Assembly (NCBI RefSeq): GCF_005771565.1
Contig: NZ_VAWA01000011.1
Span: forward strand, 1 to 64,000
Direction of reading: 5' to 3'
Length of the DNA stretch: 64,000 nt
Source of the DNA: Nesterenkonia sphaerica
GTDB taxonomy: Bacteria; Actinomycetota; Actinomycetes; Actinomycetales; Micrococcaceae
This document shows, piece by piece, positions 22,999-31,790 of this stretch. Every line of letters begins with the position of its first letter. Within the stretch, counting starts at the first letter, position 1. The translations under genes and the position numbers were made by a program. The notes under the pieces were generated by a model that saw only the letters and a program-made list of their open reading frames with translations, was not told the DNA's origin and ran no database searches.

Positions 22999-23905
22999 TC
23001 ACTGGTCCCCAAGGGGCGAGACCTTGAAGTATGCGGACATCGCGCCGGGGTGCTCCGCTGCGCGGGCGGCGAAGGTACTCGCCCGGACCAGCGCCTCCTC
23101 CTCGCTGCATCCGCGGGTCAGCGCCGCCAGCATGACCCCGGCGAACGCATCCACCACACCCGGTGGTGTCCTGCACCTGGGCGGGCTCTGCGGGCTGATG
23201 CAGGGGCAGCTGGCCCCGGCGGAACAGGTCTACCCCTTCCCCACCACGGGTGACGACCACCGCCTGCACACCCACCGCTGCGGCGAGGTCGGCAGTCTGT
23301 TTCCAGCCGGCACCGGCGATGTCGAGGATTTCGACCTCGTTGACGATGAGGACGTCGATCAGCCCCTCCGGCAGCGACCCCTCAAGCGCCGGGGAGGCGT
23401 TCAGCGCCACCTGGACACCGTAGGCCTTCGCGCGAGCTGCGAACCGGAAGGCCTCGGCTTCCGGCACCTCCAAGCTCAGCAGTGCCCATCGTGCACCTGC
23501 CAAGGATTCTTCGCTGGGGTCAGCGGCACTCAGCTGGGCGTTAGCTCCGGGCTCCACCACAATAGTGTTCTCCCCGTCGGTGCGGACGCTGATATAGGCA
23601 GTCCCGGTGGCCGCACCTGCGCAGCGGCGCAGCTCAGCGGTCTGCACTCCGGCGGCCTGCAGAGCTGCACGCGCGGCTGTCCCGCCGGCGTCGTCTCCCA
23701 CTGCCCCGATCATCCGGGTCGCCGTCCCCTGCAGGGCGGCAGCTACGGCCTGGTTGGCGCCTTTGCCGCCAGTGGCCCGAGTGACCGCCCGTGCGGTGAC
23801 CGTCTGGCCAGGCTCGGGAAATTCGCTCACCTGCAGCATGACGTCTTGGTTGACGGAGCCGAAGACCACGAGCGCCGGAGTCGCTGCGGTCATGTGTGCG
23901 GACAT
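22999..23905 (-). pseudogene. Ribokinase (PfkB family), frameshifted
   Basis: The N-terminal 245 residues read as a normal ribokinase: VFGSVNQDVMLQVSEFPEPG, ATGGKGANQAVAAA, and VVVTRGGEGVDLF. At DTTG the frame breaks. DTTGAGDAF needs 9 bases between ACC-ACC and GAT-GCG-TTC, but 10 are present (23152-23161). In the uncorrected frame the tail is arginine/glycine-rich nonsense running to 22964 and overlapping the convergent gene. After removing one base the frame gives DAFAGVMLAALTRGCSEEEA with a clean stop at 22999, 3 bp from its neighbour. The missing part contains the catalytic Asp of GAGD. It is either a real inactivating mutation or a sequencing error. Start at 23905, or more likely the ATG at 23893. 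Confidence 0.8.
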
Positions 23906-23925
23906 CCTCGCTGCGCCAGTCAGCG

Positions 23926-25212
23926 TCAGCTGATGAGGTCGCGGACCTGGATGACCTGGTCCCGGCCGGGCCCCACTCCGATCGCGGAGAACGGGGCACC
24001 TGAGATCCGTTCCAGGGCGAGGATATAGTTCCGCGCATTCTCCGGGAGGTCCTCCAGGGTGCGTGCGGCGGTGATGTCCTCAGTCCAGCCGGGGAAGTTC
24101 TCGTAGATCGGTGTGGCGTGGTGGAACTCGGTCTGGGTCATCGGCATCTGGTCGTGCCGGACGCCGTCGACGTCGTAGGCCACGCACACCGGGATCTGGT
24201 CGATCCCGGTCAGCACGTCGAGCTTGGTGAGGAAGAAGTCGGTGAACCCATTGATGCGGGCGGCGTAGCGGGCCATCACGGCGTCGTACCAGCCACAGCG
24301 GCGGGGGCGGCCCGTGTTGACGCCGAACTCACCGCCGGTCTTCTGCAGGAACTCCCCCCAGCTGTCGAACAGCTCGGTGGGGAACGGCCCGGCACCCACA
24401 CGGGTGGTGTAGGCCTTGATGATTCCCACTGAGCGGGTGATGCGGGTGGGCCCGATGCCCGAGCCGACACTGGCCCCGCCGGCGGTGGGGTTCGACGACG
24501 TCACGAACGGGTAGGTGCCGTGGTCCACGTCCAGGTAGGTGGCCTGACCACCTTCCATGAGCACCACCTCCTCGCGGTCCAGGGCGTCGTTGAGCAGGAT
24601 GGTGCTGTCGACCACCATGGGTCGCAGTCGGTCCACGAAAGCGAGAAAATAGTCGGCGATCTCATCGACGGTGATGTCGCGCCGGTTGTAGAGCTTCACC
24701 AGCAGCTCGTTCTTCTGCCGCAGTGCGCCTTCGATCTTCTGCCGGAGGATGGATTCGTCGAAAATGTCCTGCACACGGATGCCCAGCCGGCCGACTTTGT
24801 CCATGTAGGTGGGGCCGATCCCGCGCCCGGTGGTGCCGATGGCACGCTTGCCGAGGAACCGCTCGGTGACTTTGTCCATAGTCTGGTGGTACGGGGCCAC
24901 CAGATGAGCATTGGCGCTGATGCGCAGTTTGGAGGTGTCAGCCCCGCGGGCTTCAAGTCCGTCGATCTCTTCGAAGAGCGCCTCGAGATTGACGACCACC
25001 CCGTTGCCGATCACCGGGGTGGCGTTGGGTGAGAGGATGCCGGCGGGAAGGAGCTTGAGCTCGAACTTCTCGCCTCCGACCACCACGGTGTGCCCGGCGT
25101 TATTGCCTCCGTTGGGTTTGACCACATAGTCGACCCGGGAGCCGAGCAGATCAGTGGCCTTGCCCTTCCCCTCGTCGCCCCATTGGGCACCGACAATGAC
25201 AATGGCTGGCAT
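23926..25212 (-). CDS. purA: Adenylosuccinate synthetase PurA
   Basis: This 428-residue enzyme is full length and catalyses GTP-dependent conversion of IMP and aspartate to adenylosuccinate in AMP synthesis. Motifs are [11 protein letters not shown] at the N-terminus with the catalytic Asp, [10 protein letters not shown] with the catalytic His, [13 protein letters not shown], and a C-terminal [13 protein letters not shown] segment. GGAAGGA lies 9 bp before the ATG. A ribokinase remnant follows it on the same strand. Confidence 0.96.
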   Translation of the reverse strand: MPAIVIVGAQWGDEGKGKATDLLGSRVDYVVKPNGGNNAGHTVVVGGEKFELKLLPAGILSPNATPVIGNGVVVNLEALFEEIDGLEARGADTSKLRISANAHLVAPYHQTMDKVTERFLGKRAIGTTGRGIGPTYMDKVGRLGIRVQDIFDESILRQKIEGALRQKNELLVKLYNRRDITVDEIADYFLAFVDRLRPMVVDSTILLNDALDREEVVLMEGGQATYLDVDHGTYPFVTSSNPTAGGASVGSGIGPTRITRSVGIIKAYTTRVGAGPFPTELFDSWGEFLQKTGGEFGVNTGRPRRCGWYDAVMARYAARINGFTDFFLTKLDVLTGIDQIPVCVAYDVDGVRHDQMPMTQTEFHHATPIYENFPGWTEDITAARTLEDLPENARNYILALERISGAPFSAIGVGPGRDQVIQVRDLIS

Positions 25213-25306
25213 GAGCGGGAGTCCTTCCGAGGCGGGTGTTGAGCCTCACTGAGTCTACCAACGCTCCATCCAGCATGCGCCAAGGCCTCCTACGTAGGGT
25301 CGTGGC

Positions 25307-25465
25307 ATGTTTGCAGCGATCAAGAGGCTCCTCATCACGGCGTTCAAGGCTCGCGTTTTGGCCAAGTTGGCGTTTCCCAAGGTGGTGCTGGTCTGGCTTG
25401 GCTACAAGCTGGTCAGGGCTTTGCTGGGGCGGAAGCGGGGCGCCGACGCCGCGCAGGGACGCTGA
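25307..25465 (+). CDS. Small basic protein, 52 residues
   Basis: The ATG at 25307 opens 52 codons, ending TGA at 25463-25465. The product begins MFAAIKRLLITAFKARVLAK and continues through a hydrophobic VVLVWLGYKLVRALLG stretch to a basic GRKRG tail. It looks like an amphipathic or single-pass membrane peptide. A GTAGGGT lies 7 bp upstream. A strong hairpin terminator sits over its last codons. I know no family for it. Position between divergent purA and convergent tdk, with its own terminator, supports a real transcript. Confidence 0.55.
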   Translation: MFAAIKRLLITAFKARVLAKLAFPKVVLVWLGYKLVRALLGRKRGADAAQGR

Positions 25466-25486
25466 CCGGGTTAGCCCAGCGTCCCT
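25455..25486. terminator. Bidirectional terminator between small ORF and tdk
   Basis: AGGGACGCT (25455-25463) pairs perfectly with AGCGTCCCT (25478-25486). An inner GGG/CCC pairing within the 14-nt loop extends the stem. It covers the 3' end of the rightward small ORF and of the leftward tdk gene. Confidence 0.65.
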
Positions 25487-26121
25487 CCCGAGAGGTGAAG
25501 GTAGCACCCGGCGCACAGCGACTCGTACCACACATCGGCGCCGTCGATGGCAATCTGCTCACCGTCGAAGAGAACCGCATCGCCCTGCCGGCGCGTGTTG
25601 AACACTGCTTTCCGGCCACAGCTGCAGATGGTCTTCAGCTCCTCCAACGTATGCGCCAGGTCCATCAGACGGGCTGACCCGGGGAAGGCGTGAGTGCGGA
25701 AGTCGGTCCGGATGCCATAGGCCATCACCGGCACTGCGTCGAGCACGGCGATGCGCAGGAGGTCGTCCACCTGTACCGGGGTGAGGAATTGAGCCTCATC
25801 GACTAAGAGGCAGGCCACCGGCTTGACCTCGGCTGCGGAGTGCGGCGTGGCCTCCCCCAGTCCTTCAAGCAGGGTGCCGGTGGGGTCGGCCGTGGCATGG
25901 CGATGGTACAGCGCCCGGAGATCAGCATCGGGGGCGATGAGGAAGTCCACGCTGCGGGCCACGCCCAGCCGGGAGACGATCTGGTCGTCGCCTTTGGTGT
26001 CCAGACCCGGCTTGGCCAGCAGGACACGCTGATTGCGTTCTTCGTAGTTGAACGCAGCCTGCAGCAGCCCGGTGGACTTCCCCGAGTTCATCGCCCCGTA
26101 GCGGAAATAGAGTTTTGCCAT
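25471..26121 (-). CDS. tdk: Thymidine kinase
   Basis: This 216-residue type II thymidine kinase salvages thymidine to dTMP. The P-loop is YGAMNSGKST near residue 10, Walker B is LLVDEAQFL, and the lasso region is AYGIRTDFRTHAFPGS. Zinc-site cysteines are in TICSCGRKAVFNTR and SLCAGCYLHL. The start codon overlaps the stop of the DUF3151 gene as TGATG. Confidence 0.93.
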   Translation of the reverse strand: MAKLYFRYGAMNSGKSTGLLQAAFNYEERNQRVLLAKPGLDTKGDDQIVSRLGVARSVDFLIAPDADLRALYHRHATADPTGTLLEGLGEATPHSAAEVKPVACLLVDEAQFLTPVQVDDLLRIAVLDAVPVMAYGIRTDFRTHAFPGSARLMDLAHTLEELKTICSCGRKAVFNTRRQGDAVLFDGEQIAIDGADVWYESLCAGCYLHLSGGTLG

Positions 26122-26546
26122 CAGCTCCGCAGAGCGCGGATCTGCTCCGCAGCGGTGGGGTCGCAGTCGTTGAGCAGGGTGCCGATACGTTCCACCTCAC
26201 CGTGCTCTGCAATAGCAGCAGCGGCCTGCCCCAGGGCAGCGAGGGAACGGAGGAATCCTCGGTTGGGTTCGTGCGTCCAGGGAACCGGCCCCTGCCCGCG
26301 CCAGCCGTTGGCGCGCAGTGCGTCCAGCCCACGGTGGTACCCCACCCGGGCGTAAGCGTAACCCTCAACGGTGTACCCAGAATCCAGGGCCTCTTCGGCC
26401 AACAGGGCCCATACCAGGGAGGAGGTGGGGTGTTTGGCGGCCAGGTCAACGGGCTCCTCGCCGGCAGCCAAGGATTCGATCACTTCCGGCTCCAGCGGCA
26501 GCAGGGTGGGTTCCGGTTCCATCAGGTTTCTACCGAGAATGCTCAT
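26121..26546 (-). CDS. DUF3151 domain protein
   Basis: This protein has 141 residues from the ATG at 26546, which has AGGATGAG 4 bp upstream; an ATG at 26555 is possible but lacks a site. The DUF3151 pattern is clear: AAKHPTSSLVWALLAEEALDSG, AYARVGYHRGLDALRANGWR, GQGPVPWTHEPNRGFLRSLA. The family is actinobacterial and uncharacterised. It is translationally coupled to tdk. Confidence 0.85.
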   Translation of the reverse strand: MSILGRNLMEPEPTLLPLEPEVIESLAAGEEPVDLAAKHPTSSLVWALLAEEALDSGYTVEGYAYARVGYHRGLDALRANGWRGQGPVPWTHEPNRGFLRSLAALGQAAAAIAEHGEVERIGTLLNDCDPTAAEQIRALRS

Positions 26547-26590
26547 GGTGCTCATCCTAGCCGGGCGGACCGCCGTGTCCTGGCGGGATG

Positions 26591-27769
26591 TCAGAGGGCG
26601 ACTGCCCGCGGGGGTTCCGGCGGCGGGGCGGCCTCAGCTTGCTTGCGCGTCCGCCGCCTGACTGTCTTGCCGTGTATGACCCGGTGCCGGACGAACCCTG
26701 AGATCTGGTCCACCGCCATGGTCACGGCGATGATCACAAACAGGGTGATGCCGATAGCTTCCCAGTCGTAGGGCCGCTGACCGAACAGGCCATTGGGCGG
26801 ACTGATCAGGCGGCCGATGCCCCCGGCGCCGAGGGCGCCCAAGATGGCGGAGGCCCGGATATTGACTTCGAACCGGTACAGCCAGATGGCGAGCACCTCG
26901 GGCAAGACCTGTGGAAGCACCGCCCAGCGGATCATCTGCATGTGGGTAGCTCCGGACGCGCGGGAGGCCTCCAGCGGACCCTGGTCGACTCCTTCGATAG
27001 ACTCTGAGATCAGTTTGGACAGGGTGCCGATGGAGCTGATGCCCAGTGCGAAGGCCCCGGCCATGGCTCCGCCACGCTCAGCGGGCCCCACGCCCAACAG
27101 GGGAATGAAGATGGCCACGGCGAAGACAATCTCCGGCACCGCGCGGATGACCGAGAGGATAAACCGCATCGGAATGTAGGTCCCCAGTGGCGTCAGGTTC
27201 CGAGCGGCCAAGATACCGCAGGGCAGCGAAAAGAGAGCCCCGACGAGTGTGCCGATCCAGGCGATCGCCACCGATTCGAGCATGGCGTCGAAGGCGGAGG
27301 ACCAGTCTCCCCGGACGTCTTCGTCGGGGATCTGCGCCACTCCCCCGATCATCTGACCCGAGAAGTCCCAGACTCGGGCAGGCATCTCCAGCAGCGCGCT
27401 CAGCGTCATGCCCGTTCCAGCTGCTGAAGAGACGAACAGGACCCCCAGCATGATCAGCGCCATGTTCCACCAGAACTTCGCGGGCCGGATGGGCCGCAGG
27501 TCCAAGCGGTCCGGAGCGTATCCCTGGCGCCCGTGGCTGGCGGCGAGGCGGCGCCGCTCCGCTGCGCGCTGTCTGCCAGTACCGGCGTAGGCCAGCCCGT
27601 ACACTGCCAAAGCCACGGTCACCGCGCCAGCTGCGAGGGCGGTGCCCCACATCATCCGAGAGAAAACATCCGATGCATTCGCTGCAGGGGAATAGGTGAG
27701 AAGGAAGGCGCCAGCCGCCAGCAGCACGGCACCGACCAGCGCCGAGGCGACCTTGTGTCCGTGGCTCAC
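26591..27769 (-). CDS. phnE: Phosphonate/phosphite ABC transporter permease PhnE (copy 2)
   Basis: This protein has 392 residues from the GTG at 27769, which overlaps the upstream phnE stop as GTGA and has AGGAGG 5 bp before it; a GTG at 27790 would be worse. There are about seven hydrophobic segments. The BPD_transp_1 domain lies in the second half: SIAWIGTLVGALFSLPCGIL, VIRAVPEIVFAVAIFIPLLG, EASRASGATHMQMIRWAVLP (EAA loop), and IRASAILGALGAGGIGRLIS. An arginine-rich linker (about 65-85) follows the first two membrane segments. Substrate in the family is phosphonate, phosphite or phosphate. Confidence 0.85.
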   Translation of the reverse strand: MSHGHKVASALVGAVLLAAGAFLLTYSPAANASDVFSRMMWGTALAAGAVTVALAVYGLAYAGTGRQRAAERRRLAASHGRQGYAPDRLDLRPIRPAKFWWNMALIMLGVLFVSSAAGTGMTLSALLEMPARVWDFSGQMIGGVAQIPDEDVRGDWSSAFDAMLESVAIAWIGTLVGALFSLPCGILAARNLTPLGTYIPMRFILSVIRAVPEIVFAVAIFIPLLGVGPAERGGAMAGAFALGISSIGTLSKLISESIEGVDQGPLEASRASGATHMQMIRWAVLPQVLPEVLAIWLYRFEVNIRASAILGALGAGGIGRLISPPNGLFGQRPYDWEAIGITLFVIIAVTMAVDQISGFVRHRVIHGKTVRRRTRKQAEAAPPPEPPRAVAL

Positions 27770-28845
27770 AGCAACCTCCTGCGGATCCACAGCGAGAGCA
27801 AGTCCACCATCAGCACTACCAGCACCAGTGCCCAGAGGATGGCGCCGACATTCTCATACCCCTGGGACATCCTGCCGATCTGTCGACTGAGCTCGCCGCC
27901 GATGCCGGCCACACCGACCACGCCCAGCGCTGCCGACGCCCGGATGTTGAGCTCGAAGACATACAGGCTGTAGGAGATGAAGCTGGGCATGACCGCTGGA
28001 AGGACAGCGACGCGGTCACGTTGAACCAGAGTGGCTCCGGCCGCGTCGGCAGCCTCCAGGGGGCCTGGGTGAATGGCGTCGATCGATTCGCCAAGCAGCT
28101 TGGCCACGATGCCGATGTTGAACATGATCAGCGCCAGTACCGCCGCCAGGGCACCAAGACCGTAGGCCGTCCCGCCCAGGAACGCGGCGAACAGCAGCGC
28201 CCACCCGACGTCCGGGATGGACCGGACGACTGAGTTGATGGCTTTGACGGTTTGGCTGGTGCCGGTGTTCAGACTGGAGACGGGCGAGGCGAGCATGGCC
28301 AGCAGTAACCCGATGAAACAACCGATGATGGTAGCCACCACCGCCATGCACAGCGTGATCAGCCACTCCCCCCAAATCGGACGGGAGGTGCCTGCCACAT
28401 TCTGAAACAGCAGGTATGACCAATCGGGATTGAAGTAGCCCACCAGCTGATCGCGGGTGTTGCCGCCGGTCAGCCGCCGGGGCACCTCCGCAATGCGGTC
28501 GATGAAGTGAATATTGGACCCAGCCCAATAGGTGATCACCACGATAGCAAGCCCGCCGAATGCTCCCATCGGGCTGACCCGCAGCCGCCAGCAAAGCACC
28601 AGGATGAGCATCATCGCCCCGAGCCCCAGCAGCGGGTCTCGAGGCGCCCAGAGCACTGTGTCCCCCAGCGGGAGGAAGAGCACCGCCTGGCCTTCCCAGT
28701 TCCAGATGAAGAAGCTGGCGGCGGCCGCAGCGAGAAGCACCAAGCCCAGGTAGGGCGCCAGTGCGGGCTTGGGTGGAGAGGGCCGGTCGGTGCCAGGCTC
28801 CGGCCGAGGCTCAGTGACTGGACGCTCCGACAATGCCGCGCTCAC
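27766..28845 (-). CDS. phnE: Phosphonate/phosphite ABC transporter permease PhnE (copy 1)
   Basis: This protein has 359 residues from a GTG overlapping the phnC stop as GTGA, with AGGAGC upstream. A Pro/Glu-rich N-terminus (about 1-30) precedes several hydrophobic segments and the permease domain: VVRSIPDVGWALLFAAFLGG, EAADAAGATLVQRDRVAVLP, and IRASAALGVVGVAGIGGELS. It is similar to the next gene; the two would make a heterodimeric channel with PhnC. Confidence 0.85.
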   Translation of the reverse strand: MSAALSERPVTEPRPEPGTDRPSPPKPALAPYLGLVLLAAAAASFFIWNWEGQAVLFLPLGDTVLWAPRDPLLGLGAMMLILVLCWRLRVSPMGAFGGLAIVVITYWAGSNIHFIDRIAEVPRRLTGGNTRDQLVGYFNPDWSYLLFQNVAGTSRPIWGEWLITLCMAVVATIIGCFIGLLLAMLASPVSSLNTGTSQTVKAINSVVRSIPDVGWALLFAAFLGGTAYGLGALAAVLALIMFNIGIVAKLLGESIDAIHPGPLEAADAAGATLVQRDRVAVLPAVMPSFISYSLYVFELNIRASAALGVVGVAGIGGELSRQIGRMSQGYENVGAILWALVLVVLMVDLLSLWIRRRLL

Positions 28846-29636
28846 CCAGGCTCCTTGCTGGAGACCTCGGCCTCCGGTGCCAATTGGTCTCCGGCGGAGA
28901 CCTCACGCTGGTAGACCTCGGCGATGACACTATCAGTGGCCTCGGCGGTGGGACCGTCGAAGACGACCTTTCCGTCGCGCATGCCGATGATCCGGTCCGC
29001 GTAGTCACGCGCGAGGTCCAGATGGTGCATATTCACCACGCAGGTGATGCCGAGGTCACGCTGGATGGTGCGCAGATCCCCCAGGACTTTACGCGCCGTG
29101 GGGGGATCCAGCGAGGCCACCGGTTCATCGGCGAGAATCACCTCCGGGTCCTGCGCCAGGACCCGTGCGATTGCCACCCGCTGCTGCTGCCCTCCGGAGA
29201 GCGCTGCTGCCCGGTTATAGGCCTTCTCCACAATCCCCACACGCTCCAAAGACTGGAAGGCCACTTCCTTGTCCTGGTGACCGTACCAACCGATCAGCGA
29301 GCGCCACGTCGGGGTGAAGGCCGAGCGGCCGATGAGCACATTGTTGAGAACGGTGATGCGGCCCACGTTGTTGAACTGCTGGAAGATCATCCCCACTTTC
29401 GAGCGCAGCTTCCGCAGCTTCGACTTGTTCTTGGGGTCCACCACCGTCTCACCGACGCTCAGCGTGCCGTGGGTGTAGGGAACCAGACCGTTGACTGCCC
29501 TGATGAGTGTGGATTTGCCAGCACCGGAGAGTCCGATAATGGCCACAAACTCACCCTGATGAATTTCCAGATTGATGCCGCTCAGGCCCCGGAAACCGTT
29601 GGGGTAGACAACCTCGACATCCTCAAACTTAATCAT
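28842..29636 (-). CDS. phnC: Phosphonate ABC transporter ATPase PhnC
   Basis: This protein has 264 residues. Walker A is GLSGAGKST (35-43), the Q-loop lies in VGMIFQQFNNVGRIT, the signature is LSGGQQQRVAIARVL, Walker B is VILADEPVASLDP and the H-loop is in NMHHLDLA. The FQQFNNVGRITVLNNVLIGR and GWYGHQDKEVAFQSLERVGI stretches are typical of PhnC. It follows phnD by 31 bp and is GTGA-coupled to phnE. Confidence 0.92.
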   Translation of the reverse strand: MIKFEDVEVVYPNGFRGLSGINLEIHQGEFVAIIGLSGAGKSTLIRAVNGLVPYTHGTLSVGETVVDPKNKSKLRKLRSKVGMIFQQFNNVGRITVLNNVLIGRSAFTPTWRSLIGWYGHQDKEVAFQSLERVGIVEKAYNRAAALSGGQQQRVAIARVLAQDPEVILADEPVASLDPPTARKVLGDLRTIQRDLGITCVVNMHHLDLARDYADRIIGMRDGKVVFDGPTAEATDSVIAEVYQREVSAGDQLAPEAEVSSKEPG

Positions 29637-29667
29637 GGGCCCAGCTCAGATCAGCTCAGCGGCCGAG

Positions 29668-30762
29668 TCACTGATCGCCGAAGTCGTTGTAGACCTGACG
29701 AGCGACATCGAGGGCTTCCTCGTCGGCGGGGACCAGACCGTTGATCTCGTAGACATCGTAGAGCGGGTCTCCTTCCTCGAGGTCACCGGACTCGGCGAAG
29801 CTCAGCCATGCCTCGACCAGCAGATCCAGCTCTTCGTCGGTGAACTCATCGGAGGCGACGATCCCGTCATTGGGGATCGGCCCCGCCCAGGCGAAGACCA
29901 CCAGCTCCTCACCCACGTCCGGGTTGTCATCAACAATGTTCCCGCGGGCGTCGTCAAAAGATGTTCCGATGGTGAAGTCGCCGTTGTAGACCGCTTCCAC
30001 CGCCTGGTCGTGTCCGCCGGCGAACTGGGCGTCAACCTCGACCCCGAGCTCATTGAGCTGAGTCTGCGGGAAGTAGAAGCCGGAAGCGGAACCCTCTTCC
30101 ACGAACGCCACCGGTGTGCCGTCCTCAATCAGCTCCAGGGCCTCCTCACCCATGGGGCCGTATTCGGCCATTTCCCCGGTCTCTTCGTCGAGGATCCCGT
30201 TGCAGAAGAGGAACCCGTCCTCGTCGGCGACCGGCTCGTCGTCGAGGCAGTAGGTGTCGGGGTCGTTGGTGAACCACTGGGTGACGTAGGTGTCGGAGCC
30301 GAAGCGCAGCGACTGCAGAATGGGGGTCCCGCCTGCCTCATCCTCGGCCTGGATCATGCCTATCGGCCCCGACATCAGCAGCTGGACGTCTCCTGACTGC
30401 ATTCCTTGGATGACCCCCAGGTAGCTGTCGGCGAAGAAGATGTCTACGGGGAAGCCGTCGAGCTGCTCGGAGAGCTGTTCGGCCAGCGCCTCAGCGTTCT
30501 GCTCCTCCGCCTCCGTGGCGGAGTCGGTGGCTGGCACCAGGCCGATGGTGATGGAGTCGACGGATTCGATCTCACCGGCGGCTTCGCCGGCGTCCTCACC
30601 CTCCTCAGTTCCCTGATCACCGTTGTCCGTGTCGTCCACGTCAGCGGCGTCGTCGTCATCGGCGTCATCGCCGGTGAGGTCACCCTGATCGCCGGCGCAG
30701 GCCGCGAGGGAGAGGGTCAAGACACTGGCCAGGGCGAAGGCCGACTTGGTGTTCATGCGCAT
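29668..30762 (-). CDS. phnD: Phosphonate/phosphite-binding lipoprotein PhnD
   Basis: This protein has 364 residues. The lipobox ends at Cys22 (LSLAAC). A 45-residue strongly acidic linker follows, then the PhnD fold: TIGLVPATDSATEAEEQNAE, FFADSYLGVIQGMQSGDVQL, a GFYFPQTQLNELGVEVDAQF lobe, and HDQAVEAVYNGDFTIG with SFDDARG. It is the first gene of phnDCEE. No C-P lyase, phosphonatase or phosphite dehydrogenase gene is nearby, so the imported compound is uncertain. The acidic linker resembles that of the DUF6318 lipoprotein and may reflect a salty habitat. Confidence 0.87.
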   Translation of the reverse strand: MRMNTKSAFALASVLTLSLAACAGDQGDLTGDDADDDDAADVDDTDNGDQGTEEGEDAGEAAGEIESVDSITIGLVPATDSATEAEEQNAEALAEQLSEQLDGFPVDIFFADSYLGVIQGMQSGDVQLLMSGPIGMIQAEDEAGGTPILQSLRFGSDTYVTQWFTNDPDTYCLDDEPVADEDGFLFCNGILDEETGEMAEYGPMGEEALELIEDGTPVAFVEEGSASGFYFPQTQLNELGVEVDAQFAGGHDQAVEAVYNGDFTIGTSFDDARGNIVDDNPDVGEELVVFAWAGPIPNDGIVASDEFTDEELDLLVEAWLSFAESGDLEEGDPLYDVYEINGLVPADEEALDVARQVYNDFGDQ

Positions 30763-30963
30763 GTGGGGGTGTCCTTCGAGTCAAGTCAAAGTGCAGGTGC
30801 GGTTACCCGAGCGAAGCGGCTTGTGGCCCGCCCGAAACAGTCTCCAGGCACCGGGCCTGTGAGCCTCACCTCACTCTAAGTGGCGGGCGAACCTGGCCAC
30901 AACCTGAAAGCGTGCCTCACTGGAAGGTTTCATGCAGCGTTAACTTCCGGGAGCTGCCAATTC

Positions 30964-31761
30964 TCAGTCCGACCAGCTGCGGATGATGGGTGCTGAACGC
31001 GCGAAACTCTCCACCCGATGGTCGGGGTCCCCGAGGCCGGTGGCGAAGCGATCGATCAGGACGGTGGTTCCCCCGAGGGCATCTACGTGAGCTAAGTCGT
31101 TGGCCCAGATATCGCCCACGGAGAGCACCTGGGTCTGCGGCACCGGTTGCGCACCGGTGACACGCGCCTGCTCCAGTGTCTGCGGCATGCCAAAGGGTTT
31201 CTGCGCGGAGTTGATGACGGCATCGAAGCTGGTGTGCAGGCCCAGTGCCTGCAGCCATACACCGAACCCCTCCGCAGGTGCGTTGGTGGCCAGGACTGCG
31301 CTCACCCCTGAGGCGCGGACCTCGCTGATGAGGTCCGCGGCCTCGGCGGGTGCATGCACGTCTGTGTGGTGCAAGCCCCGGGAGAGCAGCTGCTGCCGGG
31401 CCTGACGGAACGCTAGGCCGGTCTCCTCATTGGTGAGCCCAGCCTGGGCCGCCAGCAGCTGCACCAGCTGGTAACCGTCCTGCAGCGGCCAGCTGACCGG
31501 GTGGGCCTTGCCGACGCTCGCAGACGGGTCGGTGCTGACCGCCAGCGGGGTGCCTGCGGCCTCGTACTGAATATCCTCAACCAGCAGACTGTTCTGCTCC
31601 AGGGCGGCGGTGACGGCTTCCCGGACGCTGCGGCCTGCAGGGTAGCTGCGAGGCTTCTGAGCCAGCATGCCGTCGACTTCGTCAGCGTAGGCCAGTACCG
31701 GATCGTCACCGAGGCACAGGGTGCCGTCGAAGTCCAGCAGGAGGAGCTTGGGCGGTCTCAC
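30964..31761 (-). CDS. HAD-superfamily hydrolase
   Basis: This protein has 265 residues from a GTG at 31761. HAD motif I is LLLDFDGTLCLG with both catalytic aspartates, motif II is VLATNAP, and motif IV is LSVGDIWANDLAHVDALG. A helical cap lies between motifs I and II. Likely a phosphatase of unknown substrate. It starts 29 bp after the fructose-bisphosphate aldolase stop and is probably co-transcribed with it. Confidence 0.8.
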   Translation of the reverse strand: MRPPKLLLLDFDGTLCLGDDPVLAYADEVDGMLAQKPRSYPAGRSVREAVTAALEQNSLLVEDIQYEAAGTPLAVSTDPSASVGKAHPVSWPLQDGYQLVQLLAAQAGLTNEETGLAFRQARQQLLSRGLHHTDVHAPAEAADLISEVRASGVSAVLATNAPAEGFGVWLQALGLHTSFDAVINSAQKPFGMPQTLEQARVTGAQPVPQTQVLSVGDIWANDLAHVDALGGTTVLIDRFATGLGDPDHRVESFARSAPIIRSWSD

Positions 31762-31790
31762 CGCAGACGTGTCGCCTTCCGGCAGTGGGG

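Noticed and set aside
26591-30762. C-P lyase or phosphonate degradation operon
   Set aside because: Only transport genes are present; neighbours are DUF3151/tdk and HAD/aldolase.
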